Shown: positions 1 through 9,544, counted from the stretch's first letter. The stretch: 64,000 nucleotides of DNA from Pseudooceanicola algae (GCF_003590145.2 NZ_CP060436.1:3612501-3676500), one strand, 5' to 3'. A program made the numbers and translations. Notes: a model not told the origin generated them from the sequence alone.

Positions 1-2
1 TT

Positions 3-698
3 GAAACCTATGATATTCCCTACGTTGTCTTCAACGACCACCTGCCGCACGCCGCGTTTCTTGCCGGAAAACGCCCCCCCCGGCTGACCGGACAGGCGTT
101 GAAATCCGGCCGCAGCCCCGAAACACACCTTGCCCTGCTCCAACGATTGCACGCCAATGGCCCGCTGGTGCCGAAGGCCCTGTCGCAGCTCATCGCCCGG
201 CTGGCGCCACGCGCCACCCGCTTGGGCAGCCACGACGACCAGACCTCGCAAGGCCGCCGGGACTGGCGCGCTTTGGGCGTCCCGATCTCCGAATTCCCGG
301 AAACCGCCGAAGCTGCTGCCGAAGCCTTCTCGGCAGGCGACGGCATCGTCCTCGGCGCGCCCAATGTCGTGCGGGGAAATTCCCATGCCGGCAAGGTCTC
401 GGCCCGCGATCTCATTGCGCGGGGTCATTGCACGGCGCTGGCGTCGGATTACCACTACCCGGCCCCGCGTCAGGCCGCCCTCGCCCTGGCGCAAGGCCTC
501 GGAATGGAGGCCGCCTGGGCGCTCGTCTCCTCCGGCCCAGCCCGCCTGCTGGGCCTCTCGGACCGGGGCAGCCTCGCTCCGGGTCTGCGCGCCGACCTCA
601 TCGCGTTGAACCCTGCAACGGGCCGCATTGGCGCCACCTTCGCCGCCGGATGCCCGGCCTGGATCGGTCCCGACATCGCCCCGCGCCTGCTGCGCTGA
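3..698 (+). CDS. phnM: alpha-D-ribose 1-methylphosphonate 5-triphosphate diphosphatase, C-terminal part (5' end outside window)
   Basis: The reading frame is open from the left edge, so the start lies outside the window; about 230 C-terminal residues are present. PhnM releases pyrophosphate from ribose 1-methylphosphonate 5-triphosphate in the C-P lyase pathway for phosphonate use. Visible family motifs are GSHDD, EFPET, the GAPNVVRGNSHAG block with its metal-binding His, and LASDYHYPAP with the metal-binding Asp near the C-terminus. The end carries the usual amidohydrolase closing segment (LAPGLRADLIALNP). Other phn genes would be expected to the left. No phn gene follows on the right; the next gene is purK on the other strand. 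Confidence 0.9.
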   Translation, partial: ETYDIPYVVFNDHLPHAAFLAGKRPPRLTGQALKSGRSPETHLALLQRLHANGPLVPKALSQLIARLAPRATRLGSHDDQTSQGRRDWRALGVPISEFPETAEAAAEAFSAGDGIVLGAPNVVRGNSHAGKVSARDLIARGHCTALASDYHYPAPRQAALALAQGLGMEAAWALVSSGPARLLGLSDRGSLAPGLRADLIALNPATGRIGATFAAGCPAWIGPDIAPRLLR

Positions 699-783
699 CC
701 GGCCCGCACCAACCTCCAATGTTTCCCTGTACCAAATATCCCGGGGAGGCTCCCGCAGGGAGCCGGGGCAGAGCCCCACTTAC

Positions 784-1869
784 TCACCCCAAAGGCGTGA
801 CGAAATTCACATGACCCATCTTGCGCCCGTCTCGGGTCTCGGCCTTGCCGTAAAGATGCAGCGCCGCATTCGCCTGCGCGGCCAACTCCGGCACCCGGTC
901 CATGTCGTCACCGATCAGATTCTCCATCACCACATCCGCATGGCGCTGACCATCGCCCAGCGGCCAGCCGGCCACGGCGCGGACATGCTGTTCGAACTGA
1001 TCCACCACGCAGCCATTCTGCGTCCAATGGCCCGAATTATGCACCCTCGGGGCGATCTCGTTCACGATCAGCCCGGCGGGCGTCACGAACAACTCCACCC
1101 CCAGAATTCCGACGTATTCGAGCGCATTAAGGATGCGCCCGGCCAATAGCACCGCATCGGTGCGCAGGCTGGCGGGCAGGGCGGCGGGCACCGTCGTCCG
1201 GCGCAGGATGCCGTCGCTGTGTTCGTTTTGGCCGGGGTCGAAGCAGGCCACCGCCCCATCCGCGCTCCGCGCCGCAATGACCGAAATCTCGGCGCTGAAG
1301 TCCACGAACCCTTCCAGGACCGAGGGGCTTCCCCCCATGTCGGCAATCGCCTGGTCCGCCTCCGCGATATCCTTGATCCGCACCTGTCCCTTGCCGTCAT
1401 AGCCGAACCGCCGGGTCTTCAGGATCGCCGGGGCGCCGGTCTGGTTCAGCGCCGCCTCCAGCCCGGCAAGGTCATCGACCGCCGCATAAGGCGCGACCCG
1501 CAGGCCGAGGCCGGTCAGGAAGTCCTTTTCCGTCATTCGGTCCTGGCTGATCCGCAGCGCCTCGCGGCCGGGGCGGATGGGCACCAGGCTCTCGATCAGG
1601 TCCAGCGCCGAGGCCGGCACGTTCTCGAATTCATAGGTCACCACGTCGACGGACCGGGCAAAGGCGCACAGGGCGGCTTCGTCCTCGTACCCGGCGGTAG
1701 TCAGCGCATGCGCCATGTCGGCGGCGGGGGGATTGCTGCCGGGTTCATAGACATGGCAGCGCAGCCCCAGACGCCCGGCCGCCACCGCCAGCATCCGGCC
1801 AAGCTGACCGCCGCCAAGGATACCGATCACGGAGCCGGGGGGAAGGGGCGCAAGCGAGGTCTCATTCAT
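784..1869 (-). CDS. purK: 5-(carboxyamino)imidazole ribonucleotide synthase
   Basis: 361 residues, the normal PurK length. It makes N5-CAIR from AIR, ATP and bicarbonate in purine synthesis. The N-terminal nucleotide-binding turn [11 protein letters not shown] lies at about residues 16-26; the ATP-grasp part contains [12 protein letters not shown] and, near the C-terminal third, [14 protein letters not shown]. The ATG at 1869 is chosen because it overlaps the purE stop by 8 nt (ATGAATGA arrangement), the usual translational coupling; an in-frame upstream extension lies inside purE. It forms an operon with purE. Confidence 0.96.
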   Translation of the reverse strand: MNETSLAPLPPGSVIGILGGGQLGRMLAVAAGRLGLRCHVYEPGSNPPAADMAHALTTAGYEDEAALCAFARSVDVVTYEFENVPASALDLIESLVPIRPGREALRISQDRMTEKDFLTGLGLRVAPYAAVDDLAGLEAALNQTGAPAILKTRRFGYDGKGQVRIKDIAEADQAIADMGGSPSVLEGFVDFSAEISVIAARSADGAVACFDPGQNEHSDGILRRTTVPAALPASLRTDAVLLAGRILNALEYVGILGVELFVTPAGLIVNEIAPRVHNSGHWTQNGCVVDQFEQHVRAVAGWPLGDGQRHADVVMENLIGDDMDRVPELAAQANAALHLYGKAETRDGRKMGHVNFVTPLG

Positions 1870-2350
1870 CGCGCGGCTCCTCTGGGATCGAGGCCGACAG
1901 CGCAGCGCGCCAGCCATCCAGCCGCTCGGCCAGGGCGTCGTCCTGCAAGGCCAGAATGCCGGCGGCCATCAGCCCGGCATTGGCGGCCCCGGCACTGCCG
2001 ATCGCCATGGTTGCCACGGGAAAGCCCTTGGGCATCTGCAGGATGGAATAAAGGCTGTCGACCCCGGAAAGGGCCCGCGTCTGCACCGGGACGCCGATCA
2101 CCGGCACCCGAGTCTTGGAGGCCATCATGCCAGGCAGATGCGCCGCGCCGCCAGCCCCGGCGATGATCACCTGCAGGCCACGGTCGACTGCCGTCTTGCC
2201 ATAGGTCCACAACCGATCCGGCGTGCGATGGGCCGAGACGATCCGCGTCTCGTAGGCCACGCCCAATTCGTCCAGAATGCTTGCCGCTTCGCGCATGGTG
2301 GGCCAGTCGGACTGGCTGCCCATGATAATGCCAACCTTGATCTCTTGCAT
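1862..2350 (-). CDS. purE: 5-(carboxyamino)imidazole ribonucleotide mutase
   Basis: 162 residues, class I PurE, which converts N5-CAIR to CAIR. The phosphate/nucleotide loop GSQSDW is at about residues 11-16, SAHRTP at 39-44, then [10 protein letters not shown] and GVPVQ. I chose the ATG at 2350; a GTG directly before it could also serve, but the GGGGGCGG stretch fits the ATG better. It is first gene of the purEK pair. Confidence 0.96.
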   Translation of the reverse strand: MQEIKVGIIMGSQSDWPTMREAASILDELGVAYETRIVSAHRTPDRLWTYGKTAVDRGLQVIIAGAGGAAHLPGMMASKTRVPVIGVPVQTRALSGVDSLYSILQMPKGFPVATMAIGSAGAANAGLMAAGILALQDDALAERLDGWRAALSASIPEEPRDE

Positions 2351-2522
2351 CACCGCCCCCGTGGTTCAGGTCAGGAAATAGGGCTTATAATGGATCTGGA
2401 CGCAAGGGCAATGCAGGCAGGAAAGACATGCGGTACCCGCGTTTTCCTGCCGTTCCGTGAAGGCTGCCTTATGCGCAAGGGGCCGTGAAAAGGGGCTTGT
2501 AAACCGGAGCCGCCAGCGCGGC

Positions 2523-2747
2523 TCAGGCGATGATATCCGGGGTCAGCCGGTCCTCGATCACCGCGATCTTGTCCTTCAGGTGCAGCTTCTTCTTTTTCAG
2601 CCGTTGCAGGGTCAGCGGATCCACCAGACCGCGTTCATGCAGCGCCGCGATCGCATCGTCCAGATCGCGGTGTTCATGGCGAAAGACTTCAAGCTCCACG
2701 CGGAGCACCTCGTCGGTCTTCATCGACAGTTCGGTCAGGGCATTCAT
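2523..2747 (-). CDS. YdcH/DUF465 family small protein
   Basis: 74 residues, highly charged and helical, with the typical pattern ...FRHEHRDLDDAIAAL...RLKKKKLHLKDKIA-IEDR. DUF465 proteins are short coiled-coil proteins of unknown function, widespread in alphaproteobacteria. The start at 2747 (MNALTELSMK) gives the usual family length; a longer frame to 2807 exists but its extra N-terminus is not family-like. It stands alone between purE and hsp20. Confidence 0.8.
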   Translation of the reverse strand: MNALTELSMKTDEVLRVELEVFRHEHRDLDDAIAALHERGLVDPLTLQRLKKKKLHLKDKIAVIEDRLTPDIIA

Positions 2748-2914
2748 GCGTGATTCGGCCTCGTTGTCCCGGGCCTTCAGGATACCGGCAAAGCCCGAAT
2801 TTCGCAAAGCTCTTGCACCCCGCCCCGGCTGATCCCATATTTCAAAGGCGGGGGCCTGCCTTGTCAGGGGGCGCCGCGATGACGTCGCTTACGGATCAAG
2901 GACGCACGACAAAG

Positions 2915-3328
2915 ATGACCAAACTCAGCATGGGGTCCCACCCCTATCTTCTTGGGTTCGAACAGCTGGAACGCCTGCTTGAACGCAGCGCGAAGACCGG
3001 GAACGAGGGCTATCCGCCCTTCAATATCGAACAGACTTCCGAGAACTCCTACCGTATCACGCTGGCCGTGGCCGGCTTTGCCGAAGACAACCTCGCCATC
3101 ACGCTCGAAGATCGCCAATTGGTGATCCGTGGACGGCAGGGTGAGGACGGCGATGGCCGCATCTTCCTGCACCGTGGTATTGCCGCCCGTCAATTTCAGC
3201 GCAGTTTCGTACTGGCAGAAGGTGTCGAGGTCGGCGAAGCCGTCATGGAAAACGGTTTGCTGCATGTCGACCTGAGCCGGGCCGAACCGGAACGCGTCAT
3301 TCAGCAGATCTCGATCAAGAGAGGATGA
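2915..3328 (+). CDS. Hsp20/alpha-crystallin family small heat shock protein
   Basis: 137 residues; an ATP-independent holdase of the cytoplasm. The alpha-crystallin domain covers roughly residues 35-125: PPFNIEQ at its start, the beta strands YRITLAVAGF and LVIRG, and the closing MENGLLHVDL. The ATG at 2915 (MTKLSMGSHP) matches the family N-terminus; another in-frame ATG lies at 2879. The stop overlaps the start of the DUF1150 gene by 4 nt (ATGA), so the two are translated together. It resembles the IbpA-like single-domain group. Confidence 0.9.
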   Translation: MTKLSMGSHPYLLGFEQLERLLERSAKTGNEGYPPFNIEQTSENSYRITLAVAGFAEDNLAITLEDRQLVIRGRQGEDGDGRIFLHRGIAARQFQRSFVLAEGVEVGEAVMENGLLHVDLSRAEPERVIQQISIKRG

Positions 3329-3591
3329 ATCCCATGGATACCACATATGATTTCGACACGGCCCCGAACCGGGCACAGGACGGGTCCGACCGGATCGTCT
3401 ATGTCCGTCCCGTGAACACCGCCGACCTGCCCGAAGAGGTCCAGGAAGAGATCGAAAGCGAACTTCCCGGACTGGAACGTCTTTTTGCCGTCCACAACGC
3501 CGACGGGGAACGTCTGGCGCTGGTGCGCGACCGTGACATGGCCTTTGTGCTGGCGCGGGAAAACGACCTGGCTCCGGTCACGGTACATTAA
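3325..3591 (+). CDS. DUF1150 family protein
   Basis: 88 residues with no membrane segment. The core IVYVRPVNTADLP...LFAVHNADGERLALVRDRD-AF-LARENDL is that of DUF1150, a family found next to hsp20 in Rhodobacterales. Its function is unknown. The ATGA overlap with hsp20 argues for coupled expression and perhaps a shared role in proteostasis (inference). Confidence 0.85.
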   Translation: MNPMDTTYDFDTAPNRAQDGSDRIVYVRPVNTADLPEEVQEEIESELPGLERLFAVHNADGERLALVRDRDMAFVLARENDLAPVTVH

Positions 3592-3745
3592 TCAGCCAAT
3601 GGCGCCGGTGCCTGCCCGCTGATGGGTGGGGGCCGGTGCGCTAGACCGGTACAGGGACGGTACCCCGCCGGATTGCGCCGGTGGCGTGTATGGAATATTC
3701 CCTTTCCGACAGGGCCTCTGGGGCCGCGCAGCGACAGGTCATCCC

Positions 3746-4606
3746 ATGCAGAACCCCGCCATCGCAATTGCCCCTTATGGCACAAGGCTGACCGGGCGCT
3801 ACGACCGTCAGCCCTGCGATGACCTGATCTGGCCGCTGGGTCAGCCCGACAGGCTGCGGGGTGCGACCCTTGGCGAGATGACCGCCGGGGATCACCTGAT
3901 CCTTTATCCGCGCAATGAATTCCACCTGCGCCCCTTCCACCGCCTGAGGGCGCAGATTTCGCTGATGGTGCAGGAGCCCCGGGTGATCCACGGCCATCAC
4001 CGCCGCTGGCTGCGCCTGTCGGCGCGCAAGTTCTTTCGGGTCATCAGCCATGATCGCGGGCTGGTGGACGGGTTGGCCAACGGGATCTTCGTGCCTTTTG
4101 GCACCACATGGGTTTCCGATTGGAAAACGCGCGACCTGACCAAGACAGGGATGTCTTCGCTGATCGCCTCGGCCAAACGGTCGCAGGAAGGTCACCGCCT
4201 GCGGCATGAGGTGGTCGACTGGGCCGCAGGGCAGGGCATCGACCTGCAGGCCATGGGCGGTGGCTATGCGCCTTTCGATCAGAAGGCAGATGGCCTTGCG
4301 CCCTATCGCTATTCCGTGGTGATCGAAAACGCGCGGGAACCGGATTACTTCAGCGAAAAGCTGGTTGATGCCATGCTTTGCCTGACCGTGCCGATCTACT
4401 GGGGCTGCCCGAATATCGCCGATTACATCCCGACCGGGGGCATGGTGATCTGCGACGACATCAATGACATCCAGACCGCCCTGCGCGGGATGAGCGTGGC
4501 GGATTACGGCGCGCGCCTTCCTGCCCTGATGGCGGCCCGCCCGGAGGTTGCGCGCTGGACGGACCTTGAATTGCGCACTGCCGAGGCCCTGCGCGACAGC
4601 CTCTGA
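3746..4606 (+). CDS. glycosyltransferase family 10-like (fucosyltransferase-type) protein
   Basis: 286 residues without signal peptide or membrane segment. The C-terminal third has the alpha-1,3-fucosyltransferase-type signature: YRYSVVIENAREPDYFSEK followed by DAMLCLTVPIYWGCPNI, where the Glu-Lys and Gly-Cys positions match the GDP-sugar-binding region of GT10. The N-terminal half has no clear match. Start chosen at the ATG at 3746; the in-frame upstream extension is not protein-like. It faces the glycosyltransferase at 4643-5536, so a role in surface polysaccharide is likely. The sugar donor cannot be read from sequence. Confidence 0.7.
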   Translation: MQNPAIAIAPYGTRLTGRYDRQPCDDLIWPLGQPDRLRGATLGEMTAGDHLILYPRNEFHLRPFHRLRAQISLMVQEPRVIHGHHRRWLRLSARKFFRVISHDRGLVDGLANGIFVPFGTTWVSDWKTRDLTKTGMSSLIASAKRSQEGHRLRHEVVDWAAGQGIDLQAMGGGYAPFDQKADGLAPYRYSVVIENAREPDYFSEKLVDAMLCLTVPIYWGCPNIADYIPTGGMVICDDINDIQTALRGMSVADYGARLPALMAARPEVARWTDLELRTAEALRDSL

Positions 4607-4642
4607 TCGCAAATCACCGGCCGGGGCGCAGGGGCGGGGGGC

Positions 4643-5536
4643 CTACGCCGGGACCGACCCCTTGGCCGCACCGGGTAGCTTGCTGCTTTGCCAGACCCCG
4701 TAGTTTTCCTGCAGGTAACGCGCGCAGGCGGCATTGGCCTGCTGGCGGTCATAGCCTTCGATGACCTGCAGATAGAGCGCATCTGCATGGGCCTCGTCCT
4801 GCTCGGCCGGCACATGGCCTATGCGGTTCATCCAGACGCCAACATTGTTGGCCTCCAGCATCCCCGACAGCCAGATATCATCCACGGACCAAAGCTTGGC
4901 CGGAACGTCGAACACCCGATCGTCGAAGGAATCGGGGCGCACCAGGACGCCGCCACAGCCTTCTGCGATATCGACATAGCCCTCGCTGCCAAAGATCCGG
5001 GTGCGCGGCGGCTTGGGAAGCTTCTTGCCCGTGCGAAGTTGGCGCAGCTGCTGGCGGATGCGGTTCCAGCGATAGGTGCTGTCCCAGAGGCTGCGCAGCG
5101 GGACGCCGCGCGGGGTGCGGGCTTCGTCGTGCGGGATGCCGATCTTGTTCAGATGCCAGCCAGAGTTGACGATGCAATCCCCGGGGCGTTCATTCGACTT
5201 GGCGATCAGGCCGCCGATCCAGTCGGGATGGGCGATCCGGTCGTCGTCGCAATAGATGATGCGCACGCCGGGCCGGTCGCGGTAATCGGTCAGGGTCGGC
5301 AGGATCTTGGTGGCGGGGCCGTAATCTTCGTCCCCGACACTGATGGTCACGCCGTCCGGCAGATCAGGGCGATAGAATTCGTGTTCGGGAAAGCGCCGAT
5401 AGGTCCGGGGGATGTTCACCCGGACCACATCGATCTTGTGGCGCTGGTTCAAAATCGAACGCAGCGTGTCACCCAGCATGTTGAACCGGGGCGGAATGGT
5501 CGAGAGCGAGACTACAATCATGCGTGATATGTGCAT
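4643..5536 (-). CDS. GT-A-type glycosyltransferase family protein
   Basis: 297 residues, soluble. The N-terminus MIVVSLSTIPPRF and the acidic motif IIYCDDD (about residue 95-101) followed by DWIGGL look like a GT-A nucleotide-sugar fold, with a later acidic WSVDDIWLSG block. The ATG at 5536 is preceded by AAAGGA; a later ATG at 5521 is possible. It lies downstream of the winged-helix/ATP sulfurylase gene on the same strand (47 nt gap) and tail to tail with the GT10-like gene, suggesting a small polysaccharide locus that includes sulfate activation. Donor and acceptor unknown. Confidence 0.65.
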   Translation of the reverse strand: MHISRMIVVSLSTIPPRFNMLGDTLRSILNQRHKIDVVRVNIPRTYRRFPEHEFYRPDLPDGVTISVGDEDYGPATKILPTLTDYRDRPGVRIIYCDDDRIAHPDWIGGLIAKSNERPGDCIVNSGWHLNKIGIPHDEARTPRGVPLRSLWDSTYRWNRIRQQLRQLRTGKKLPKPPRTRIFGSEGYVDIAEGCGGVLVRPDSFDDRVFDVPAKLWSVDDIWLSGMLEANNVGVWMNRIGHVPAEQDEAHADALYLQVIEGYDRQQANAACARYLQENYGVWQSSKLPGAAKGSVPA

Positions 5537-5583
5537 GATCCTTTGAATCGCCTCAAGCCGGAAAGAGCCCGCCCCGGCATTTA

Positions 5584-7668
5584 TCAGCCCTTGATCAGAC
5601 CCATGCTTTCCAGCTTGAGGATGACCTGGTGGGCGCAATTGTCGACATCTGCGCCTTCGGTGTCGATCGACAGCTCGGGATTGGCGGGGACGTCATAGGG
5701 GTCCGAGATCCCGGTGAACTCCTTGATCTTGCCTTCGCGCGCCAGCTTGTAGAGACCCTTGCGGTCGCGGCGTTCGCATTCCTCGATCGAGGTGGCGACA
5801 TGGACTTCGACGAAGGCGCCATAGTTTTCGACCGCCTCACGCACCTTGCGCCGGGTGACCGCGTAGGGCGCGATCGGGGCACAGATGGCGATACCGCCGT
5901 TCTTGGTGATCTCGGAGGCCACGTAGCCGATGCGCAGGATGTTCAGATCGCGGTGTTCCTTGCTGAAGCCCAGCTCCGAGCTGAGGTTCTTGCGCACGAT
6001 GTCGCCATCCAGCAGCGTCACCGGACGGCCGCCCATTTCCATCAGCTTGACCATCATTGCATTGGCGATGGTCGATTTTCCCGAGCCCGAGAAACCGGTC
6101 AGGAAAACGGTAAAGCCCTGCTGAGCGCGCGGCGGCTTGGTTTTGCGCAGTTCCGAAACAACCTCGGGGAAGGAGAACCATTCCGGGATCTCCAGGCCCT
6201 CGGACAGACGGCGGCGCAATTCGGTCCCGGAGATGTTCAGGATGGTGACGTTGTCGCGATCCTCGATCTCGTCAAAGGGCTCGTACTGGGCGCGTTCCTG
6301 GACGTAGACCATGTGTTTGAAGGGGACCATGGTGATGCCCATTTCCTCTTCATGCTGCCGGAACAGGTCCTGCGCGTCATAGGGGCCGTAGAAATCTTCG
6401 CCCTGGCTGTTGGAGCCGGGGCCGGCATGGTCGCGGCCGACGATGAAATGCGTCACGCCATAGTTCTTGCGGATCTGGCCGTGCCAGACGGCTTCGCGCG
6501 GGCCGGCCATGCGCATCGCCAGCGGCAGCAGGGACATCGAGGTGGTCGAGGTCGGGTACTTGTCCAGCACCGCTTCGTAGCAGCGCACGCGGGTGAAATG
6601 ATCGACATCGCCGGGCTTGGTCATGCCGACGACCGGGTGGATGAGCAGGTTGGCCTGGGCTTCGCGGGCGGCGCGGAACGTAAGTTCCTGATGCGCGCGG
6701 TGCAGCGGGTTGCGGGTCTGGAAGGCCACGACCTTGCGCCAGCCCATCTTGCGGAAATAGGCGCGCAGTTCGTTGGGCGTGTCGCGGCGGGCGCGGAAAT
6801 CGTAGTGCATCGGCGGCTGGATGCCGGTGATCGGGCCGCCAAGGTAGACCGCGCCGGCGGTGTTGTGCAGGTAATGCACGGCCGGGTGGGCCTGATCATC
6901 GGCGCCAAAGACCTTTTCGGCCTCGTTCGTCTTGTTCGGGGTCCAGTTGTCGGTGACCGTCATGGTCGCCAGGATGACGCCTTCCTGATCGCGCAGGGCG
7001 ATGTCCTGCCCGGGTTCCAGCTTGGCGGCGAAATCTTCGGAGACGTCCAGCGTGATGGGCATCACCCAGAGCTTGCCGTCGGCCAGGCGCATGTTTTCGA
7101 CGACGCCGTCGTAATCTTCTTCGCTCAGAAAGCCCTTCAGCGGGCTGAAGCCGCCGTTCATCAGCAGTTCAAGATCGCAGATCTGGCGCGGGGTCAGGTC
7201 CCAGCTGACCAGGTCGGCCGCCTCGACCTTGAGTTTCTGGGCGGAATCCGAGGAAACATAAAGTTCCGGGATGGGGGCAAGGTTGTTCTGCATGAAGGTC
7301 GTCCTGTCGCTTAAAGGGGTTAGGCCGGGGCGAGTGCCGGTCAGCTCGGCATGGAGCATCTGATATTCTAGGAATTTCGCGGCCAGGAACCGGTCCGTCA
7401 GTCGGAGCTTCTCGGCCGCGCCGCGCGCGGTCAGCGCATAGGCAAAGCGCTGACGTCTGTCGGGCCCCGCGCGTTCGCTGATCTTTATGAACCCGGCTTC
7501 GACAGCCAACCTGAGCTGCGCGTTCAGCCGCCCCAAAGACACGCCGATGGCCGATGCGATGGTGCGCTGCGACGCGTCCGGTGCCATGTCGAGATGGCGC
7601 AGGAGGCGGAAGAGCTGACCTTCCTCATCGGTAATCAAAGATGTCTTCGGGTTTGACAAGACGTACAT
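5584..7668 (-). CDS. winged-helix (EPS-associated MarR type) domain fused in frame to bifunctional sulfate adenylyltransferase/adenylylsulfate kinase
   Basis: One uninterrupted frame of 694 residues. Residues 1-about 115 are a winged helix-turn-helix of the EPS-associated MarR type (SQRTIASAIGVSLGRLNAQL, then AGFIKI and a long C-terminal helix). Residues 126-694 (from MQNNLAPIPEL) are the usual 569-residue Sat/APS kinase: ATP sulfurylase motifs QTRNPLHRAH and GRDHAGPG, then the APS kinase P-loop GFSGSGKST and LLDGD. It converts sulfate to APS and PAPS. No stop separates the parts, but an internal ATG at 7293 has its own AGGACGA ribosome site, so both a fusion and a shorter enzyme are possible. 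The gene is next to a glycosyltransferase. Confidence 0.85.
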   Translation of the reverse strand: MYVLSNPKTSLITDEEGQLFRLLRHLDMAPDASQRTIASAIGVSLGRLNAQLRLAVEAGFIKISERAGPDRRQRFAYALTARGAAEKLRLTDRFLAAKFLEYQMLHAELTGTRPGLTPLSDRTTFMQNNLAPIPELYVSSDSAQKLKVEAADLVSWDLTPRQICDLELLMNGGFSPLKGFLSEEDYDGVVENMRLADGKLWVMPITLDVSEDFAAKLEPGQDIALRDQEGVILATMTVTDNWTPNKTNEAEKVFGADDQAHPAVHYLHNTAGAVYLGGPITGIQPPMHYDFRARRDTPNELRAYFRKMGWRKVVAFQTRNPLHRAHQELTFRAAREAQANLLIHPVVGMTKPGDVDHFTRVRCYEAVLDKYPTSTTSMSLLPLAMRMAGPREAVWHGQIRKNYGVTHFIVGRDHAGPGSNSQGEDFYGPYDAQDLFRQHEEEMGITMVPFKHMVYVQERAQYEPFDEIEDRDNVTILNISGTELRRRLSEGLEIPEWFSFPEVVSELRKTKPPRAQQGFTVFLTGFSGSGKSTIANAMMVKLMEMGGRPVTLLDGDIVRKNLSSELGFSKEHRDLNILRIGYVASEITKNGGIAICAPIAPYAVTRRKVREAVENYGAFVEVHVATSIEECERRDRKGLYKLAREGKIKEFTGISDPYDVPANPELSIDTEGADVDNCAHQVILKLESMGLIKG
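7299..7305 (-). promoter_or_regulatory. internal ribosome binding site before the Sat domain
   Basis: AGGACGA lies 5 nt before the in-frame ATG at 7293 that begins the conventional Sat/APS kinase (MQNNLAPIPEL). It would allow a 569-residue enzyme without the winged-helix domain. Confidence 0.5.
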
Positions 7669-7676
7669 CCAAGTGT

Positions 7677-7690
7677 GTTCACCCGTGAAC
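7677..7690. promoter_or_regulatory. palindromic operator candidate upstream of the winged-helix/Sat gene
   Basis: GTTCAC-CC-GTGAAC is a perfect 14-bp palindrome that begins 8 nt upstream of the start codon at 7668. A consensus -35 hexamer TTGACA (minus strand, 7727-7732) lies upstream; no good -10 is seen. The position suits autoregulation by the winged-helix domain (inference). Confidence 0.5.
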
Positions 7691-7813
7691 GCATTGCATA
7701 TCGACGTAAGTCTGCAAAGAGGTTTCTGTCAACCCACGCCCATTTTATCTATTTTCAGGAAAGAATGCGGCCCGACCGGGGCCTCAGCGACCCCACCAAC
7801 AGGGGGCTGGGGG

Positions 7814-7838
7814 CTGCCGGCCCGGGTCGGGCCGGCAG
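7814..7838 (-). terminator. GC-rich hairpin downstream of trxB
   Basis: CTGCCGGCCC-GGGTC-GGGCCGGCAG is a perfect 10-bp stem just after the trxB stop. There is no T-run on the minus strand, so it may be an mRNA-stabilising hairpin and not a true intrinsic terminator. Confidence 0.35.
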
Positions 7839-7845
7839 AAACGGA

Positions 7846-8853
7846 TCAGGCCGCGCCTTCGTCTTCCGGGGCACCATGACCCAGGGGCAGGGTTTCGTCC
7901 TTGCCCTCGTCAAGGCCCGCTTCGGCGAGAAAGCGTTCGGCATCCAGTGCGGCCATGCAGCCCATGCCGGCCGAGGTCACGGCCTGACGGTACTTGTGGT
8001 CGGTCAGGTCGCCGGCGGCAAAGACACCGGGCACCGAGGTTTCGGTTGAGCCGGGGTTCACCTTGACGTAGCCGCCGTGGTGCAGATCCAGCTGGTCCTT
8101 GACCAGCTCAGAGGCCGGGGCATGGCCGATGGCGACGAAGACGCCCTTGGCCGGGATCTCGGATTCCGCGCCGGAGCGCACATCGCGCACCTTGATGCCC
8201 GTCACGCCTTTGGGCGTGTCCTCGCCGACCACTTCGACCAGCTCATGGAACCAGAGCGTTTCGATCTTAGGGTTCTTGTGCATCCGGTCCTGCAGGATCT
8301 TCTCGGCCCGCAATTCGTCGCGGCGGTGGATCAGCGTGACCTTGGAGGCGAAATTGGTCAGGAACAGTGCCTCTTCGACGGCCGTGTTGCCACCGCCGAT
8401 CACCACGATCTCCTGGCCGCGGTAGAAGAAGCCGTCGCAGGTGGCGCAGGCCGAAACGCCGAAGCCCTTGAAGGCCTCTTCGCTGTCCAGCCCCAGCCAC
8501 TTGGCGCGCGCGCCCGTGGCCAGGATCACCGCGTCGGCCACATATTCGGTGCCGCTGTCGCCGCGGGCCACGAAGGGCCGCTTGGACAGGTCGAGATCGG
8601 TGATGATGTCGCCGATGATCTCGGTCCCCATCGCCTTTGCGTGGGCTTCCATGTTCACCATCAGCTCAGGCCCCTGGATCTCGGTCGCGCCGGGCCAGTT
8701 CTCGACTTCGGTGGTGGTGGTCAGCTGGCCACCGGGTTCGATCCCCTGCACCAGGATCGGTTCCAGCATGGCGCGGCTGGCATAGACCCCTGCCGTGTAA
8801 CCGGCGGGCCCGGATCCGATGATCAGTACCTTGGTCTTGCGCTGTACGCCCAT
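7846..8853 (-). CDS. trxB: thioredoxin-disulfide reductase
   Basis: 335 residues. This flavoenzyme reduces thioredoxin with NADPH in the cytoplasm. FAD motif [18 protein letters not shown] at the N-terminus, redox site [10 protein letters not shown] at about residue 135-145, NADPH-binding [14 protein letters not shown] with [10 protein letters not shown], and C-terminal FAD motif [10 protein letters not shown]...[15 protein letters not shown]. The C-terminus has an acidic, glycine-rich tail of about 25 residues. It is divergent from the Lrp-type regulator gene. Confidence 0.97.
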   Translation of the reverse strand: MGVQRKTKVLIIGSGPAGYTAGVYASRAMLEPILVQGIEPGGQLTTTTEVENWPGATEIQGPELMVNMEAHAKAMGTEIIGDIITDLDLSKRPFVARGDSGTEYVADAVILATGARAKWLGLDSEEAFKGFGVSACATCDGFFYRGQEIVVIGGGNTAVEEALFLTNFASKVTLIHRRDELRAEKILQDRMHKNPKIETLWFHELVEVVGEDTPKGVTGIKVRDVRSGAESEIPAKGVFVAIGHAPASELVKDQLDLHHGGYVKVNPGSTETSVPGVFAAGDLTDHKYRQAVTSAGMGCMAALDAERFLAEAGLDEGKDETLPLGHGAPEDEGAA

Positions 8854-9040
8854 GTCTCGTTCCTTGTTTTGCAGCTTTGCCTACTTAAGCCTGCGGGTCT
8901 CTCGGCGCAAGGAAGCGGCGCGCGCGGAATTACGCGCCGGATTTCGCCGCGCCGGTAACAGAATCTTGCCGAAATGGGAAACATTATTGCGCCGCAACTG
9001 GGTGCTGCTATAAGAAACGCAATTCTGGAGAGAGATAAGA

Positions 9041-9544
9041 ATGCCTGCTGGTACGCGACTGGACCCCATTGACCGCAAGATTCTGGCCGAGCTTCAGGCG
9101 GATGGTCGCATGACCAATGTCGAGCTGGCAAAACGCGTGGGCATTTCCGCGCCGCCTTGCCTGCGCCGGGTCCGCACCCTGGAAGAAGCCGGGTATATCC
9201 GTGGCTATCACGCCGAGGTCGACGCCCGCGAACTGGGCTTCGAAGTTCAGGTCTTTGCCATGGTCGGTCTGGTCAGCCAGGCGGAATGCGACCTTGTCGC
9301 CTTCGAGGAAAAGTGCCGGACATGGCCGCTGGTCCGCGAATGCCACATGTTGAACGGAGAGGTGGATTTCATCCTGAAATGCGTCGCCCCCGATCTGTCG
9401 ACCTTCCAGAGCTTTCTGACCGGACAACTGACCTCGGCCGAGAATGTCGCCAGCGTGAAGACTTCCCTCGTCATTCGCGGTGCCAAGGATGAACCCGGCG
9501 TGCCCTTCGAGATCCTCGAAGCCCGGCTGGCCCGCAACGCCTGA
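9041..9544 (+). CDS. Lrp/AsnC family transcriptional regulator
   Basis: 167 residues. N-terminal winged HTH (LDPIDRKILAELQADGR, then ELAKRVGISAPPCLRRVRTLEEAGYI), C-terminal ligand-sensing/oligomerisation domain (RAM/AsnC) from about residue 65. The ATG is preceded by GGAGAGAGA. Such proteins usually act on their own promoter and on amino acid metabolism genes; the target here is unknown. Divergent from trxB with a 187-nt gap. Confidence 0.92.
   Translation: MPAGTRLDPIDRKILAELQADGRMTNVELAKRVGISAPPCLRRVRTLEEAGYIRGYHAEVDARELGFEVQVFAMVGLVSQAECDLVAFEEKCRTWPLVRECHMLNGEVDFILKCVAPDLSTFQSFLTGQLTSAENVASVKTSLVIRGAKDEPGVPFEILEARLARNA

Noticed and set aside
5629-7314. Long plus-strand open frame opposite the sulfurylase gene (561 codons)
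   Set aside because: It mirrors a conserved enzyme on the other strand and has no family motifs; GC-rich DNA keeps antisense frames open.
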